Both the position numbers and the translations under genes were made by a program. From NCBI GenBank assembly GCA_019828595.1, contig JAHQRK010000007.1, positions 1,054,001 to 1,118,000 of the forward strand: DNA of 64,000 bases, in the 5' to 3' direction. Below are positions 1-11,266 of this stretch, in pieces. The notes below the pieces were generated by a model. It saw only the letters and a list, made by a program, of their open reading frames with translations. It ran no database searches and was not told where the DNA came from. Source of the DNA: Aphanomyces cochlioides (taxonomy: Eukaryota; Oomycota; Saprolegniomycetes; Saprolegniales; Verrucalvaceae). Positions within the stretch are counted from its first letter, which is position 1. Each line of letters opens with the position of its first letter.

Positions 1-348
1 CCCACAGTTGTAAGTCCACATGAGATCTTCCTTGGCGTACACTGTCGACAACCAAAACGTCGTTCCAATGATGAGAGTTAACATGGAGTCTTTGACAAGC
101 AAGAGCTTTGGGTCATGGGTCAAGGTGGCAATGACAGCAGAGAGAGCGATCGAAACCACCGTCAAGGAAGACAAAATATCGATGCGGCGGTCTCGGACCA
201 TCGTGTAGACAGCATCAGTTGCTGGTGGAATCCCCGAGAGGACGAGCGCGACGACTTGAGTGGTGCGTTTGGACGCAATGTGGTAGATAATGAGCGGCAG
301 GACGACGTTGACGATGACGATCTTTTTGATGAGATTGGATTTGTTCAT
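1..348 (-). CDS. VC0807-like integral membrane protein (partial, runs off window)
   Basis: The frame opens at the ATG whose first base is 348 and stays open to the window edge, giving about 116 residues of N-terminal sequence. It has the family layout: a short basic start, a first hydrophobic helix (VLPLIIYHIAS), the signature SGIPPATDAVYTMVR, a second helix with DILSSLTVVSIALSAVI, and the strongly kept DPKLLLVKDS. I recognise this pattern from bacterial VC0807-family membrane proteins, whose function is unknown. No lesion is visible in the part present. It is closely similar to the broken copy at 1270-1945, in the same orientation, so the two look like a recent tandem duplication. The C-terminal half lies outside the window. 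Confidence 0.7.
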   Translation of the reverse strand, partial: MNKSNLIKKIVIVNVVLPLIIYHIASKRTTQVVALVLSGIPPATDAVYTMVRDRRIDILSSLTVVSIALSAVIATLTHDPKLLLVKDSMLTLIIGTTFWLSTVYAKEDLMWTYNCG

Positions 349-1269
349 GGTTGCTCAAAGTTGGAAAATTTGAATATGACAAATTGATGCCGAGTTGTGT
401 TTTCAAATGCACTACATTCAATAGAAGTGTTCACATAGATTCTCACGGACTATTACTACAATAGTCATCATAATCAATTCAGCATCGCAAGGACCATGTG
501 GATTCTGATTTCATGGACATCAACGAGTAATTAGCTGCTTTGGCAGGGAGAGGAGTCACCGTGAAAGGTTATCAAACGATCGAAGACGGACGAAGAAGGC
601 TTCGAATGGGCATGGAATCAATTGATTCCTCGAGATATGTCTTGGGGTGAAAAGTGGTTCTATCTACCAGAGGACTTGTCGCTTTCAACTTTTTAATACT
701 ACGTAGTACTAAAGTTCTCTCTCAAGACAGTCGCGTATTCGAGCATTGAAATGTTACAGTAGTTTGAAAGGTCGGAAGTGAGTTTTCACACTCGATGCAA
801 GACGACGCTCGTTTGTTCATGACCAGAGCTGTGTATCCCATCTCGTTTATTCAAGTTTTGACAGAGACAAGTTGGTTCAAAGAATGTCCTGTGTTGAAAA
901 TACTCGGTCGAGTATTGATCAGTGGTTCTCTGAAGAGAGCTTCCAGTGCGACGTCGTGGCACCCAAATGTCCAGAACTTGTACTCCTGGAGTACAAATTA
1001 CGTCCATCTGTCAACCAAAGGTACAATAAACATTGTTCCAGCGGCGTATAAATCAAGTTGGTTCTTTGACAGCACAGAATACAAAATGTACCGCCCTTGG
1101 ACTTGCTTTGGCCGGAATTTTGTCGCAATCGACGGAATCTAATTACAGCAACGGAATCCATGTCGACATTTTTTCATCCAAACTTGGAGCTGTCGGCAAT
1201 CGGTATAGCGATGAAGAAACACTTAAGATAAATTTGCAAGAAAGTGTTCATCGCTTTATACTACATATG
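349..1269. other. intergenic, no gene seen
   Basis: Several overlapping open frames on both strands between 786 and 1350 have no recognisable motif and no family resemblance. A near-palindrome (ACTACGTAGT) lies near 699-708. I see no supported gene. Confidence 0.5.
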
Positions 1270-1945
1270 TTAATTGCTAATGCTTCTGTACGTGGAGCGC
1301 CTAGACGACGGAACTTGAGCTCTTGGAGTAAGGTGGATTTGCGAGTTTAACCTCTTCTTTGCTTGTTGTTGGCTTTTGCCGACATACCATTTCGTCCACA
1401 AGCCCAGACAACCAAATGCTACAATCATCAAGATTGGACTCACATAAGCCATTGCATCCACTGAGATCGTGTACACGAGAGCCACACGGATGGCTGCTTC
1501 CAACAACAGACCCGATCCCCACACACGACAGATGAAATGCGAGCGAGAGCGGACTTCCGGCTTGGCATAAGCAGCGTCAAGTTCTGCCTTGGCATCGGGT
1601 CCTCGAAGTTGACGATTGTACGTCCAAATGAGATTCTCCTTCCCACACACTGTCGACAGCCAAAACGTCGCTCCTGATGAGGGTAAACATGGAGTCTTTG
1701 ACGAGCAAGAGTTTTGGGTCGTGGGTCAAGGTGGCAATGACAGCAGAGAGAGCGATTGAAACCACCGTCAAGGAGGACAAAATATCGATGCGGCGATCTC
1801 TGACCATTGTATAGAGGGCGTCTGCAGCGGGCGGAATCCCCGACAGGACAAGCGCGACAACTTGAGAGGTGTGTTTTGACGCGATGTTGTAAATGATAAG
1901 CGGGAGGACGACATTGATGAGGACGATCACGTTCGACTTGCTCAT
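1270..1945 (-). pseudogene. VC0807-like membrane protein, frameshifted
   Basis: The ATG at 1945 starts the same N-terminus as the copy at 1-348. The frame is lost around 1668-1682, where this copy lacks 2 nt that the neighbouring copy has, just after the DPKLLLVKDS segment. The second half then continues in another frame with typical family sequence (ENLIWTYNRQ, then a Trp-Gly-containing helix and LVYTISVDAMAYVSPILM) down to a stop near 1270. The two halves together cover the full family length of about 220 residues. A 2-nt deletion is the simplest reading. A very short intron or an assembly error cannot be excluded. Confidence 0.7.
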
Positions 1946-2098
1946 GGTTGCTCCTTGATGGAAAATTGGAAAATGACCATTTGCCAACTGCATTCTGTCC
2001 AAAGTCACATTTGAAATTTTGTCCAACGGAGTGAGGATGACTACAATAGTCAACATAGAAAATATTCGGATACAGTATCCGGATAACCATCAACTCGA

Positions 2099-2394
2099 CA
2101 TTAATCGTAATTCGTCGAGAGAAATACAAATTTTAAGTATGAGAAATGTGAATCGCTGAGAGAACTCTCAGTATTTTCGTGCATCGGCCATTAAATTGAT
2201 CCGAAATATATGATATTTTGTATTGCCTCACTATTGGAGATATCTTGTCGAATTTGCTGAGGATGGCCTCAGCAATAGGGTGGGCCAATAGAGTAACTAA
2301 AAATTCAAAAAATGTACCCAATCATGCCAAAAACAAATCATAACGTTATCATTTATAGGATCGCATGCTCTACTATGCATACGGAGTAGGCATT
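2099..2394. repeat. 296-bp direct repeat, copy 1
   Basis: This stretch is repeated at 3085-3380 with a single base difference that I can see (the C/T in GTACCCA versus GTATCCA). It contains a hairpin, TGCTGAGG-ATGG-CCTCAGCA, near 2257-2276. It has no terminal inverted repeats and no credible coding capacity. Confidence 0.9.
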
Positions 2395-3041
2395 GGAGAC
2401 AATGAAGCATTCACCATGTTCACTAGTAAGACGTATCTACAACACTAGGTAGCCTATACATTGACTAGCTGCAATTTTGTGGATTTTATATCGAAATTCC
2501 ACCTCGCTAAGCCGAGAAAGCCTCCATCATGTTGACCAATTGTAGCTGAAAAAGTGCAAATACTATGAGCACTAACTCCAGTTTGAAGCTATAGTTTGGA
2601 ATTTCATTTGTATCGTCTGTTCAAATGATAACAGCATATAAAATGATGTCTATGTATGAAACTTCTATTGCTCTGCTGTGAAAACAAGGCACGCTTTGAC
2701 AGTATCGCGCCACGACTGTCTCAAACTGTGTCTTGTACACGAGATTTCAAATCAGCATGATCATTCTTGCAAATGTCATGTTCAGAGGGAGTTGTAGATT
2801 AGTGAGACATTAAACTTTTACTACGCATTATGTATGATCTGGGCAAAGCAAACGTTCATCTCTGTCGTTGTCATCACTTGAAAGTCTAGCTACATAATGA
2901 TATTAAACGCCATGCGTATTGCATGAGCGCTACGAACTCTTTTGCTATTTGCAGCCGGAGGTGGCTTGGCGACAACTCTGAAAATCACTAAGTCGATTAC
3001 ATTTGTCCAATCAAACGTATTCAATAAAATAATTGGTCAAA

Positions 3042-3088
3042 ATTTACAAGCCGAGATTCCTCTCAGCAAATTCCGATAACAAGTCATT
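3042..3088. repeat. 47-bp direct repeat flanking the second 296-bp unit (left)
   Basis: This segment reappears at 3378-3424 with one mismatch. The two copies bracket the 296-bp repeat at 3085-3380 and overlap its ends by 3-4 bases. Confidence 0.85.
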
Positions 3089-3380
3089 AATCGTAATTCG
3101 TCGAGAGAAATACAAATTTTAAGTATGAGAAATGTGAATCGCTGAGAGAACTCTCAGTATTTTCGTGCATCGGCCATTAAATTGATCCGAAATATATGAT
3201 ATTTTGTATTGCCTCACTATTGGAGATATCTTGTCGAATTTGCTGAGGATGGCCTCAGCAATAGGGTGGGCCAATAGAGTAACTAAAAATTCAAAAAATG
3301 TATCCAATCATGCCAAAAACAAATCATAACGTTATCATTTATAGGATCGCATGCTCTACTATGCATACGGAGTAGGCATT
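3085..3380. repeat. 296-bp direct repeat, copy 2
   Basis: Near-identical to 2099-2394, at an offset of 986 bp. This copy lies exactly between two copies of a 47-bp sequence (3042-3088 and 3378-3424), so it looks like an inserted or unequally recombined unit. The DNA between the two repeats (2395-3041) holds no supported gene. Confidence 0.9.
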
Positions 3381-3424
3381 TACAAGCCGAGATTCCTCTC
3401 AGCAAATTCTGATAACAAGTCATT
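3378..3424. repeat. 47-bp direct repeat flanking the second 296-bp unit (right)
   Basis: Second copy of the 3042-3088 segment; see that entry. Confidence 0.85.
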
Positions 3425-3741
3425 TCAATGGAATTTTCATAATTGTGGACCATTTGGCTGCCTCGACAGTTAATAAATACTACCTTATTTGCTACAACAT
3501 CACACTTCTCTTAAAATGAATGTATGTCAGTCCAAATTGCACATCCTAAAACATCCTATGGACCTAAAAATAGGGTTTGTTTAGAGTCATTAGACAGATT
3601 TCGAAACTCCTTGCCACGTTTTTACCATATATTTTACCTCTATAATTCAATTATTTTATGGCAACCTTTGATAAACTATTATGGCATCCGTTAAATGGCT
3701 CGTGTTTGTGGCTTGCCACTTCCGGTTTCCACAGAGTGAAC

Positions 3742-4494
3742 ATGGACGAAAATCCTCAAGCAAGCGCGGAGAGTGAAGAGCCTGATGTTGAATCGAACGA
3801 ACGACGATGGTGGAGCGACAAGGACGACATGTTTCTTCTCATACAAGTCAACAACGACCTGCCGTTCAAGGCTCAGCGGACAACGAAGGCGTGGGACCAA
3901 CTGGCTCAGTGTCTGCTTCAGACCCCAGGCTTCGGCAGACGATTCCTTGATGGCAAGAAGGCACAAAATCGATTTTTAAACTTGATCAATGCCCATCGAA
4001 AGTTCCAAAACAAGTCTTTGACCTTGTCTGGTGTCAATCAAGAGGAGACGGAGAAAACTCGCTTGTTGGATGAGCTAGTTGGATTGATTGATGATTATGA
4101 CTCTATGAAACAAAGTGATCGAGAAAGCGAGGCTGCAAAACAACAACAAAAGGAAATATCGGCAATGTATGTACGTGAGCAAGCCATGATGCGTGGTCGC
4201 CAAAAAATAGTAGACACCTCTGAGACTTCTGAATCAAGTGAGGTGGATGGTACTGTGGGTCGCAAGAGAAAACTTATTGAAGAAGTTCAAGCAAAAGAGA
4301 TTGCCCTTGAACAAGAACGGCTTGCTTTCAAAAAATTAAAATTCGAACGAGAGATGGAAGAACGCGAAAAAGACCGCCAAGAGCGTGAAAAGGAGAGGCA
4401 AGAAAGACTAAACTTGCGTGTCATGGAACAAGAACGAAATGCAGAAACGTTGGGTTTCATTCGACAGCTTCTAGAGATAATTGCGTCAAAGTAG
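3742..4494 (+). CDS. Harbinger Myb/SANT-like DNA-binding protein
   Basis: About 250 residues from the ATG at 3742; an in-frame ATG at 3658 would add 28 residues without resemblance to the domain. The N-terminal third has the trihelix/Myb-like pattern WWSDKDDMFLL ... AWDQLAQCL ... GKKAQNRFLNLI seen in the accessory protein of Harbinger elements. From about residue 115 the protein becomes highly charged and is a long predicted coiled coil rich in Glu, Lys and Arg (EREMEEREKDRQER). In the family this protein binds the element's ends and helps import and target the transposase encoded on the opposite strand. The frame is intact. No intron is needed. Confidence 0.75.
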   Translation: MDENPQASAESEEPDVESNERRWWSDKDDMFLLIQVNNDLPFKAQRTTKAWDQLAQCLLQTPGFGRRFLDGKKAQNRFLNLINAHRKFQNKSLTLSGVNQEETEKTRLLDELVGLIDDYDSMKQSDRESEAAKQQQKEISAMYVREQAMMRGRQKIVDTSETSESSEVDGTVGRKRKLIEEVQAKEIALEQERLAFKKLKFEREMEEREKDRQEREKERQERLNLRVMEQERNAETLGFIRQLLEIIASK

Positions 4495-4512
4495 ATGCAT
4501 TTTTATTTTATC

Positions 4513-5475
4513 TTATCGTTTCAAGTATTCCTCAAGAGCTGGTGGTTTCAAGTTAAAGTAGGAGCTCACTTGATTTCCATCGTAGTAACAGCAATGACAA
4601 TTCGTGAACAGCATGGCAATATGAATGACTTTGCCGACATTTTGTAGCATAATCTTTTGCTCCATCTTGTACGTCACCATTGCCCATAATTGTTTCATGA
4701 TACCAAAGGACCATTCGACAGATTGCCTGACTTTGCTCATACTTGCATTGAATTCACGTTTGGCGGCATCAATTCCATTGTCTTTGAAGCCAGAGCATAT
4801 CCACTTTAACATTCCATACGCTGGGTCCCCGTAAATCAAATAACCCATGAATAAATCTTCATTCTCGTCGAGATATTCTTGGAGTTTACCCAGGCGCAAC
4901 AATGTCGTGTCGTGACGGGAGCCTTCAAGTGGTCCCCAAAAGCTAACACACAAACCATCAGGCGAGGTGACGGCTTGAAAGTTCAAGCAATGGCGTCGGT
5001 TATGACCGCTGTAGATAAGTCGCTGCGAATCACCATAACCTTTTGCATTTCGAATGTCATCATTTATTGCTCTCGGTGTGATTCGACAGGTTTCAAATTT
5101 ACTTCCATCAATAAAGCCGACGATGTTCGACATCATGGCCCCCTTTCGAGCAACCGCTCTGGCATAAATGGTTAAACGACGTTGGACAATATGCAACGGG
5201 AAGTATAGCACATCACTCCACTTGTCGTACAAATAGTCTACGGCATGATTGAAGATAGGAGATAAGGATTCCCGTGATCGCCCAAACACTGGCATCATTT
5301 CATAATACCTTTTGGGATACACTAAACGATGGAGGACAATGCACAAAGCTTCCACACCGAGGCATCTATCCCGACTTTCAGTGATTACAACATGCGGCAT
5401 GTGGAGAAGTTGAGTTAGTTTGTACACTCCATGTACATCGAATCGGAATTTCAGCTCAGCATCGGCATCGTTCAT
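4513..5475 (-). CDS. HARBI1-like DDE transposase (DDE_Tnp_4)
   Basis: 320 residues from the ATG at 5475. The three acidic catalytic positions of Harbinger transposases are visible in order: Asp in GFIDGS, Asp in IYGDPAYG, and Glu in VEWSFG. The surrounding blocks (GHNRRHCLNFQ, FWGPLEGSRHD) are characteristic. Upstream, another frame on the same strand (5695 to 5456) runs into the start region and ends in a sequence that would fit before MNDADAEL if one base were removed near 5476. The N-terminus may thus be lost to a 1-nt frameshift. The catalytic core is undamaged, so the element could still be active or only recently disabled. Confidence 0.8.
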   Translation of the reverse strand: MNDADAELKFRFDVHGVYKLTQLLHMPHVVITESRDRCLGVEALCIVLHRLVYPKRYYEMMPVFGRSRESLSPIFNHAVDYLYDKWSDVLYFPLHIVQRRLTIYARAVARKGAMMSNIVGFIDGSKFETCRITPRAINDDIRNAKGYGDSQRLIYSGHNRRHCLNFQAVTSPDGLCVSFWGPLEGSRHDTTLLRLGKLQEYLDENEDLFMGYLIYGDPAYGMLKWICSGFKDNGIDAAKREFNASMSKVRQSVEWSFGIMKQLWAMVTYKMEQKIMLQNVGKVIHIAMLFTNCHCCYYDGNQVSSYFNLKPPALEEYLKR

Positions 5476-5777
5476 TTCGACCCAGGTTCAGTCTAGTGTA
5501 GGGAACAATTGGTCGTGCAATGGCAATAGCGCAAGACCGCAAGAGTCGCATTCTTCCTTCAAACGAAAGGTGGCGACGGCGACGGAGAACAGAGATGAGG
5601 TCCTCGACAGAGAGCATTGGAAGGCAGTGCAGAAGTGAGACATATGTGTGCCTTGCTAAATATCCGGATGTGGAAATAGAACTTGCGAAATCCAACTAAA
5701 TTTAATGCCATATCCTCAAAGATCAGACCAGATTTGAGGAATGGCAAATGCATGGGAACGTCTGCGAAATCTGTCTA

Positions 5778-6437
5778 TTTATGGGTGTAAAGAGCGTGCC
5801 TTGAATTTGAATAGTATCTCAATACTCGTTCAAATCAAACTCGTCGGCATTCAGGTCGTCTCACCCATCGCAAGGAGTGTCGATCGCTCACGGTAGACTC
5901 ATTAGGAAAACGACGACGCGTTTGCCATTCTTTCATTTGCCCCGTGGAGAACCGCCAAAGTGCAGCGTTACAATATCCGCAGCGGAAGTTGCGGAATGAG
6001 GGTGTCAGACTTCCGCAAATTAACGCAAACTCGACCGCAAAGTATATCTAGGTTGCTTCAACGAACTAAGCATGTGCGAAGTAGTTTAGTATATCAAGCG
6101 CACAACGTATCTGAAAGGTTGTGCTGCATTAAATCAATATCTATCGCTGCTGAAAGAGTGTTATACTAGTATGTGCTTCCGCATTTCCGCAAAGGACAAA
6201 AAATGTAAGAATGGTACTGCCCAAAACTGTCTAGGGTCCATCTCTTGCTTTTAAGCCATGCTCTTGTTGTTTTGGAAATGCCAAAGTCTCAAAATGTTGG
6301 CCCGCCGTGAGCATATTCCGAGTTCTATTGAATTTGTGGGATGAATCCCCCAAATTTTCAGTGAAAAGTTGGACCGATTCTCCAACTTTTCGAAAAGCGA
6401 CGAATAGAAATTTTGGATGGCATTTGCAATTTGTATA
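5778..6437. other. intergenic, no gene seen
   Basis: Mixed-composition DNA between the Harbinger element and the pogo-type element. Short frames here have no recognisable content. Confidence 0.5.
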
Positions 6438-6850
6438 CAGTAAAACCCCGAGTTAGTCACACCTTTCTAATTTTATATTTTATATAAATTGATACTTTAT
6501 ATCCAATAAAATGTGAAAGGTGAAAGAATAAGTGGTGGCAACGCTAACTTTGAATCTCAATGCATCGCCAACGTAACAGTCTCGCCGACAAGCTCAAGAT
6601 CAAAGAAGAGCAATGGGCCCAAGCAGCGTGGCAAGAGGTCACTGAGTCAACAATTTCGAATTGTTGGCGCCATACAGCAATCCTCGATGAAGAACTGTAT
6701 GAATTGGATAACTCGATCAATGCAATTGAGCTTTAAATTTGCCAGGTTTAATGACATGAATGATAACATGACGTAACCTTATAGTCTTATACCTTTACAA
6801 ATTTATAAACTATACCCTGAAATTGATGTGACTATCTCGAGGTTTTACTG
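6438..6850. mobile_element. pogo/Tc1-type non-autonomous element (413 bp)
   Basis: The element starts CAGTAAAACC at 6438 and ends in the inverted GGTTTTACTG at 6850. The terminal inverted repeats extend about 28 bp with a few mismatches, and both ends are flanked by TA (6436-6437 and 6851-6852), the target duplication of the Tc1/mariner/pogo superfamily. Inside is a remnant of a transposase C-terminus (6560-6736), so this is an internally deleted copy of an autonomous element, not an unrelated MITE. Confidence 0.9.
6560..6736 (+). pseudogene. pogo-like transposase C-terminal fragment
   Basis: A 58-residue frame from the ATG at 6560 to TAA at 6734-6736. It contains QAAWQEVTESTISNCWRHT, which matches the end of pogo/Tigger-type transposases, where a segment of the form A-W-x-x-V-x-x-x-T-I-x-N-C-W-R-x-T follows the DDE domain. 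The DNA-binding and catalytic parts are missing. It lies within the 413-bp element bounded by matching inverted repeats. Confidence 0.75.
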
Positions 6851-6994
6851 TATATGCTTGGATTTCGAGGATTCTTGCGAATTCGTCGAACGGCTCATCC
6901 AACGTCAAATACTCAACTAATTCTTCCATATTTGTCGTTTAAGTGCGACTCTTCAAGATACAGCGCCCACATTCGAATCTGCCTCCCTCCGATC

Positions 6995-9051
6995 ATGGAC
7001 CACGGTACCTTTGAGCAGGACATTGTTTTTGTGGGGAGTAATACAATCGGGAGTAAGTCGAAAGACATTTACAAACGCGGAATTTTGCGGTTTCTTGCTT
7101 CGTTAGATCAAATGAGCTGTGAACTCCTCCATCCTGACTGCCGTGGCCGTATTGACCAAACTTTTGTGAATTCGTGGCTATCGGCCACACCACGTTTGGA
7201 TCCACCAATTGATTTAGTAGCTCTCAAGCCCAACACGTTCGAAGCATTTCTAGTATCGCAAAAAAAGGCCGACGGTCAAAATCCAGGCAAATCAGTCTAT
7301 CGCACCTTGCGCTCGAGCTTGATGTATCTTTACAGCACATATGGTGTTCCAATGACTGCTGAATTTGCTGCTGAGCTTACACTATTCTACAAGGGGCTTA
7401 AGCGTTCAGTGGCTCAGGCATCCCACGAAAACGACGGTCGTCTTACTGAAGGCAAAGAGCCTTTACCCTTTTCGCTATTTAAACTCATTTGCAAGGAGAT
7501 GCTTCGCACTGGCGGAAAGGATATCATATTTTGCCAGTTGTTCTTGGTTCTTACTTGGAATCTGATGTGCCGGCTGGTAATGGCGAAACCATCCACTTTG
7601 GGCATATGGCTTGGCAAGAAGACGCCTTGGCAATCCAGTTTGGCCACATGAAAAATGACCAAGAAGGCGAGCGGCCCAAGGATCCAAGACACGTGTACGC
7701 CAACCCAAAGTCACCTGATGTCTGCCCTATTCTTACGCTTGGTGTGCTTGGCTTTTCTGACAGGGGTCGTCTGTTTCCTGGAAGCAAACAGTATGATAGG
7801 TACAGTAAAGCTCTAAAAAGACTACTCGAAACTCCTACAGTGCGGCTTGAAATGAAAAAAAGGGGCTTACTATCAAGCGATATCGGCTCTCACTCGGCAA
7901 GAAAGGGCTCAACAACTTATGTGTCCTCGTGCTCGTCACCAGGGCCATCGTCTGCGTCAATATGTTTGCGAGCTGGTTGGAGCTTGCCTGGCGTGCAAGA
8001 CACGTATGTACGATACGAAGCCGCAGGCGACCAAGTTATCGGTCGCTTTGTTGCTGGACTACCTTTTGAGTCACCCGACTTTGCTTTATCCCCTCCATTT
8101 TGGTGGATTCAGTTGGTTTAGTTTCACAAGCTATTATGGATTGTTTTCCGCTTTGCCCCCCTCAGCTCTTGAAGATTTGTGAGTTTTGTCTGGCATCCAT
8201 GGTTTATCACAGCGACTACTTGGAGCGTACACTTCCCAACGATCATCTCCTTTTCCAGACGGCACTCTTTCGCATTCCTGCTCTTTTGCATGAGCTCAAA
8301 CGACTTGTACAATGCCGACACACAACACCTAGTGACAATCTTCGATGTACTGGAATTCCACCCCACATTAGCATTCTTGTCCAAATGGAAGCTCAAACTA
8401 CTGCTATTAATCAGTTACTATCCTCGCTACCTCAACTAGCTCCATCTATTGTTGATCAGGTCGTCACATTGATTGATGAACGAGCAAACAACGTAAATGG
8501 TTTAAGCCGTGAAGCTTTGAAAAGTATTATGGCCGAAGTGTTGGATAGCTCAGGAATACTCTCATTTGTTCAAAGTCAAACCTCGCAGGAGGTTGCTCAA
8601 CAAAACATCTCTGTGGTGCCATCATCCGAGCCCGAGCCTACTTTATTCAACTGGAATGGGTCGTTTCAAAGGGTACCTTTAGCGTTTGAATTTCCTAGCG
8701 GGACTGTCGCAAATGCCTGGGAATACTGGTGTTGTGGGGACGCCAGGCTACGCTACCCACCATTGCGTCTTCTACAGCCAGCAGACATGCCATCGAAGCA
8801 GCATCGCAAACGCCTGTCTGATTTCCGGTTCTTGATGAGCGCGATCGAAAGGCGGGTCGTTCAAGCTGGCAGGATGACTGACCCATTCGCCGTCCGTCGC
8901 CGAGGCCGCAAGTATGCTTGATGCTGTGAAGCAAGACCTTCCAATCTATGACAACACGGACGTTAACAGGATTCGCCGTAAAGATCACCTCAAATGGACC
9001 AGCGCTGTTAACATAATGCGCAAGAGGCGTCGCAGGACCTCCCAGGAATGA
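6995..9051 (+). pseudogene. Crypton-type tyrosine recombinase, frameshifted
   Basis: From the ATG at 6995 the sequence reads as a long protein broken by at least three frameshifts: near 7574 (after NLMCR), near 8085-8125, and near 8880-8890, ending at TGA 9049-9051. The middle part carries tyrosine-recombinase signatures: an Arg box around NLMCR, then SHSARKG (the H-x-x-R box), and a downstream W...Y in GWSLPGVQDTYVRY with a likely nucleophile Tyr. The C-terminal third (SDFRFLMSAIERR ... KDHLKWTSAVNIMRKRRR) resembles the DNA-binding tail of oomycete Crypton proteins. Cryptons mobilise by recombination without target duplications, so its ends cannot be set by sequence alone. It is inactive as it stands. 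Confidence 0.7.
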
Positions 9052-9706
9052 CCAAGACGACAAAGCGAACGATAATGAAATGATTGTGTCCCACTAAATA
9101 CTAAATTGGTGTACTTAAAAGGTGATCCAACTTCCGTCCAACTTTTTCTTACTACAACTATTATAGTTCTGCACATCGTGGGCACAATCGATGTGCTGAA
9201 CGATTAGCCAATCAAAATGAATTTAAGAATATTTTCAGCCAATAAAATCTTTGTCAATAATACTATTCCTCATATTCCAGTCTTTTCGGTGCCAAAACAA
9301 TCTCTTCTTTGTCAAGCTTGACACGACACTATGTAATGTCGAAGCGAGATAATAACGACGTTTCCAAGTACTGACTTGGGATGAAAACAATGAGTCCAAT
9401 TAACAAGAAGCCGTCGATACAGTCTGGGACGTTGTGCATGTGGTATTATACCAAGCCTCCTTAGTTAGAATAGGCTGCAAAAAATAAAATGTTCAAAAGA
9501 CCAGCTTCCTCTGTGCATCGCACACTAACCAAGATCGATCTACCTTACTTTCCATTGATCTCGAAGCGACATTTTGCGGAATGGCCCTCCTCAACTTCCG
9601 CGTTTTGCGGAAAAAGCCTGCGGACCAGTGCTTTCAGAATTCCGCATATTTATAAAAAATATCCGCAAAATTCGGAAAAATTTGCGGAAATTTTGACGCT
9701 GCCAAA
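9052..9706. other. intergenic, no gene seen
   Basis: AT-rich spacer with two inverted-CCAAT-like stretches around 9207-9245. No supported gene. Confidence 0.5.
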
Positions 9707-10354
9707 GTGCCGTTCTCATCACAGAAGGAAATCTCACAGAGAAATATTGTTTTGCAAAATTTGTCTAATGTCGTCGCGCCACTTGTCATTTACAACGTCG
9801 CGTCCAAGCATACCTCTCAAGCCAATGCACTTTTGCTGTCGGGCATTCCACCAGCGGCTGATGCCATGCACACGATGATAACGCACCGCCGCATTGACAT
9901 TCTGTCGTCATTGACTGTGGTGTCGATCGCCTTGTCCGCTGTGATTGCGACTTTGACCAACGACGCCAAACTCTTGCTGGTCAAGGACTCCATCTTTACG
10001 TTTATCATCGAAGCTACATTTTGGATCTCGACGGTCTGTGGCAAGGAAGACCTCATTTGGACATACAATCGCCAACTACGTGGACCCGAAGCCAAGGAAG
10101 AACTTGACGCCAAATAGCCAAGCCCGAAGTCCGTGCTCGTTCGCATTTCCTCTGTCGTGTGTGGGGCTGGAGGCAGCGATTCGACTCGCGCTCGTGTATT
10201 TGATCTCAGTCGATGCGATGGCTTAGTCACGTCTTTGGGACTGTGGACGAAATGGTACGTTGGTCATGCTCGCCAAGAAATCTCCGCGCCATCTAAAGCA
10301 GTACAGCCTGCTCCAGACAACCGCTATGTGAAAACCATCAGCTCGACTGTCTGA
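9707..10354 (+). pseudogene. VC0807-like membrane protein, multiply broken
   Basis: The family body is clear: VVAPLVIYNVASKHTSQ, SGIPPAADAMHTM, DILSSLTVVSIALSAVI and AKLLLVKDSIFTF. The frame stops at an early TAG after EAKEELDAK (around 10115), where bases are missing compared with sister copies. The remainder (AKPEVRARSH, AAIRLALVYLISVDAMA, LGLWTKWYVG) can be read only by switching frames, with another stop near 10226. The N-terminus before VVAPL is divergent. It was probably a full-length copy. It is in the opposite orientation to the two at the left window edge. Confidence 0.8.
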
Positions 10355-11266
10355 TAGCTATTCTCTCCCTTGAGAGAACTCATAAATAGACATCGAGGTC
10401 ATCAGTTGTTTGTTTTACCGTTCATGATGAAAGCAGTATTCGAGCTGCAAAGTGCGCAATGGCAAATTTCAGCGTCGCCGAAGCATTCCCACACACTAAG
10501 AGAGTGTTCGATCGTTCAAGTTTACAGCAGCATTCAATGCAGTGTAGCTCCACCGAAGGGAGCAGGAACGATATCGACTATCTTTGACTTCAACTCCGTA
10601 GGCTTTTTCATCAGGGTTATCACCGGAGGCTGTGCAATTAGCTTGACAACAACTCTACTCCAGTACATTGAACGATGGTGTTTCATGCTCATCGTTCGTT
10701 TCCACGTCAACCGCTACGGCCCGCTAAGGATTTGAGATGCGGTGTTTCGTTCGAAGGGGCTGTTTGTGTGGCTCTTGTGCACGTCATGATCTTGATGAAA
10801 GGTCAGTCTGAAGCACAGCCCCAGTCTGACGCTTGTGATTTTTGCTCGATTCTGGCAACGGACGAAACGGACAAATGTCATCATGGATCGATGGGCCACG
10901 TATGTACGAGCTACACATCCAGTGCACTTGACGAAACAGCAGTGACATCATTACATTGTGTACACGAAGTAGTCGACACGACAAGTCTCTTTCCTCCCCT
11001 TTCTTCCCCTGCTATCCTCCTTGCGATGCAGACAAAGATTCGATCAGTTCCATGAGTTTACGCTCAATCAGCAGAAATAATCATTCCAATGGAACTTCGA
11101 CGTCACGTCCAACCGATCTATTCTTCAACGTAGCTCGCTCTGAGTATACAAAGTGCAAATATGGTTAGACTGGAGATGTCGGGCGTAATCCGTCGTGGAG
11201 ATCATCGGCTTCAAGACAAGAATATGTTTTCTTTCATCACTCTTCAATTTACACCAGTCAACCAAC
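10355..11266. other. intergenic, no gene seen
   Basis: Overlapping frames on both strands lack family resemblance or a consistent codon pattern. It probably holds the promoter of the gene starting at 11267, but no defined element is recognised. Confidence 0.5.

Larger units (their letters stand above)
3591..5777. mobile_element. PIF/Harbinger DNA transposon (two convergent genes)
   Basis: The element is defined by its two typical genes: a Myb/SANT-like DNA-binding protein on the plus strand and a HARBI1-like DDE transposase on the minus strand, converging with 18 bp between their stops. A 13-bp inverted repeat, TAGACAGATTTCG, lies at 3591-3603 and (inverted) at 5765-5777. It may be terminal or subterminal. 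The sequence just outside on the left (GGGTTTGTTTAGAG) has the G-rich start often seen in this superfamily, but I could not match it cleanly on the right. The exact ends and the 3-bp target duplication are therefore unresolved. Confidence 0.75.
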
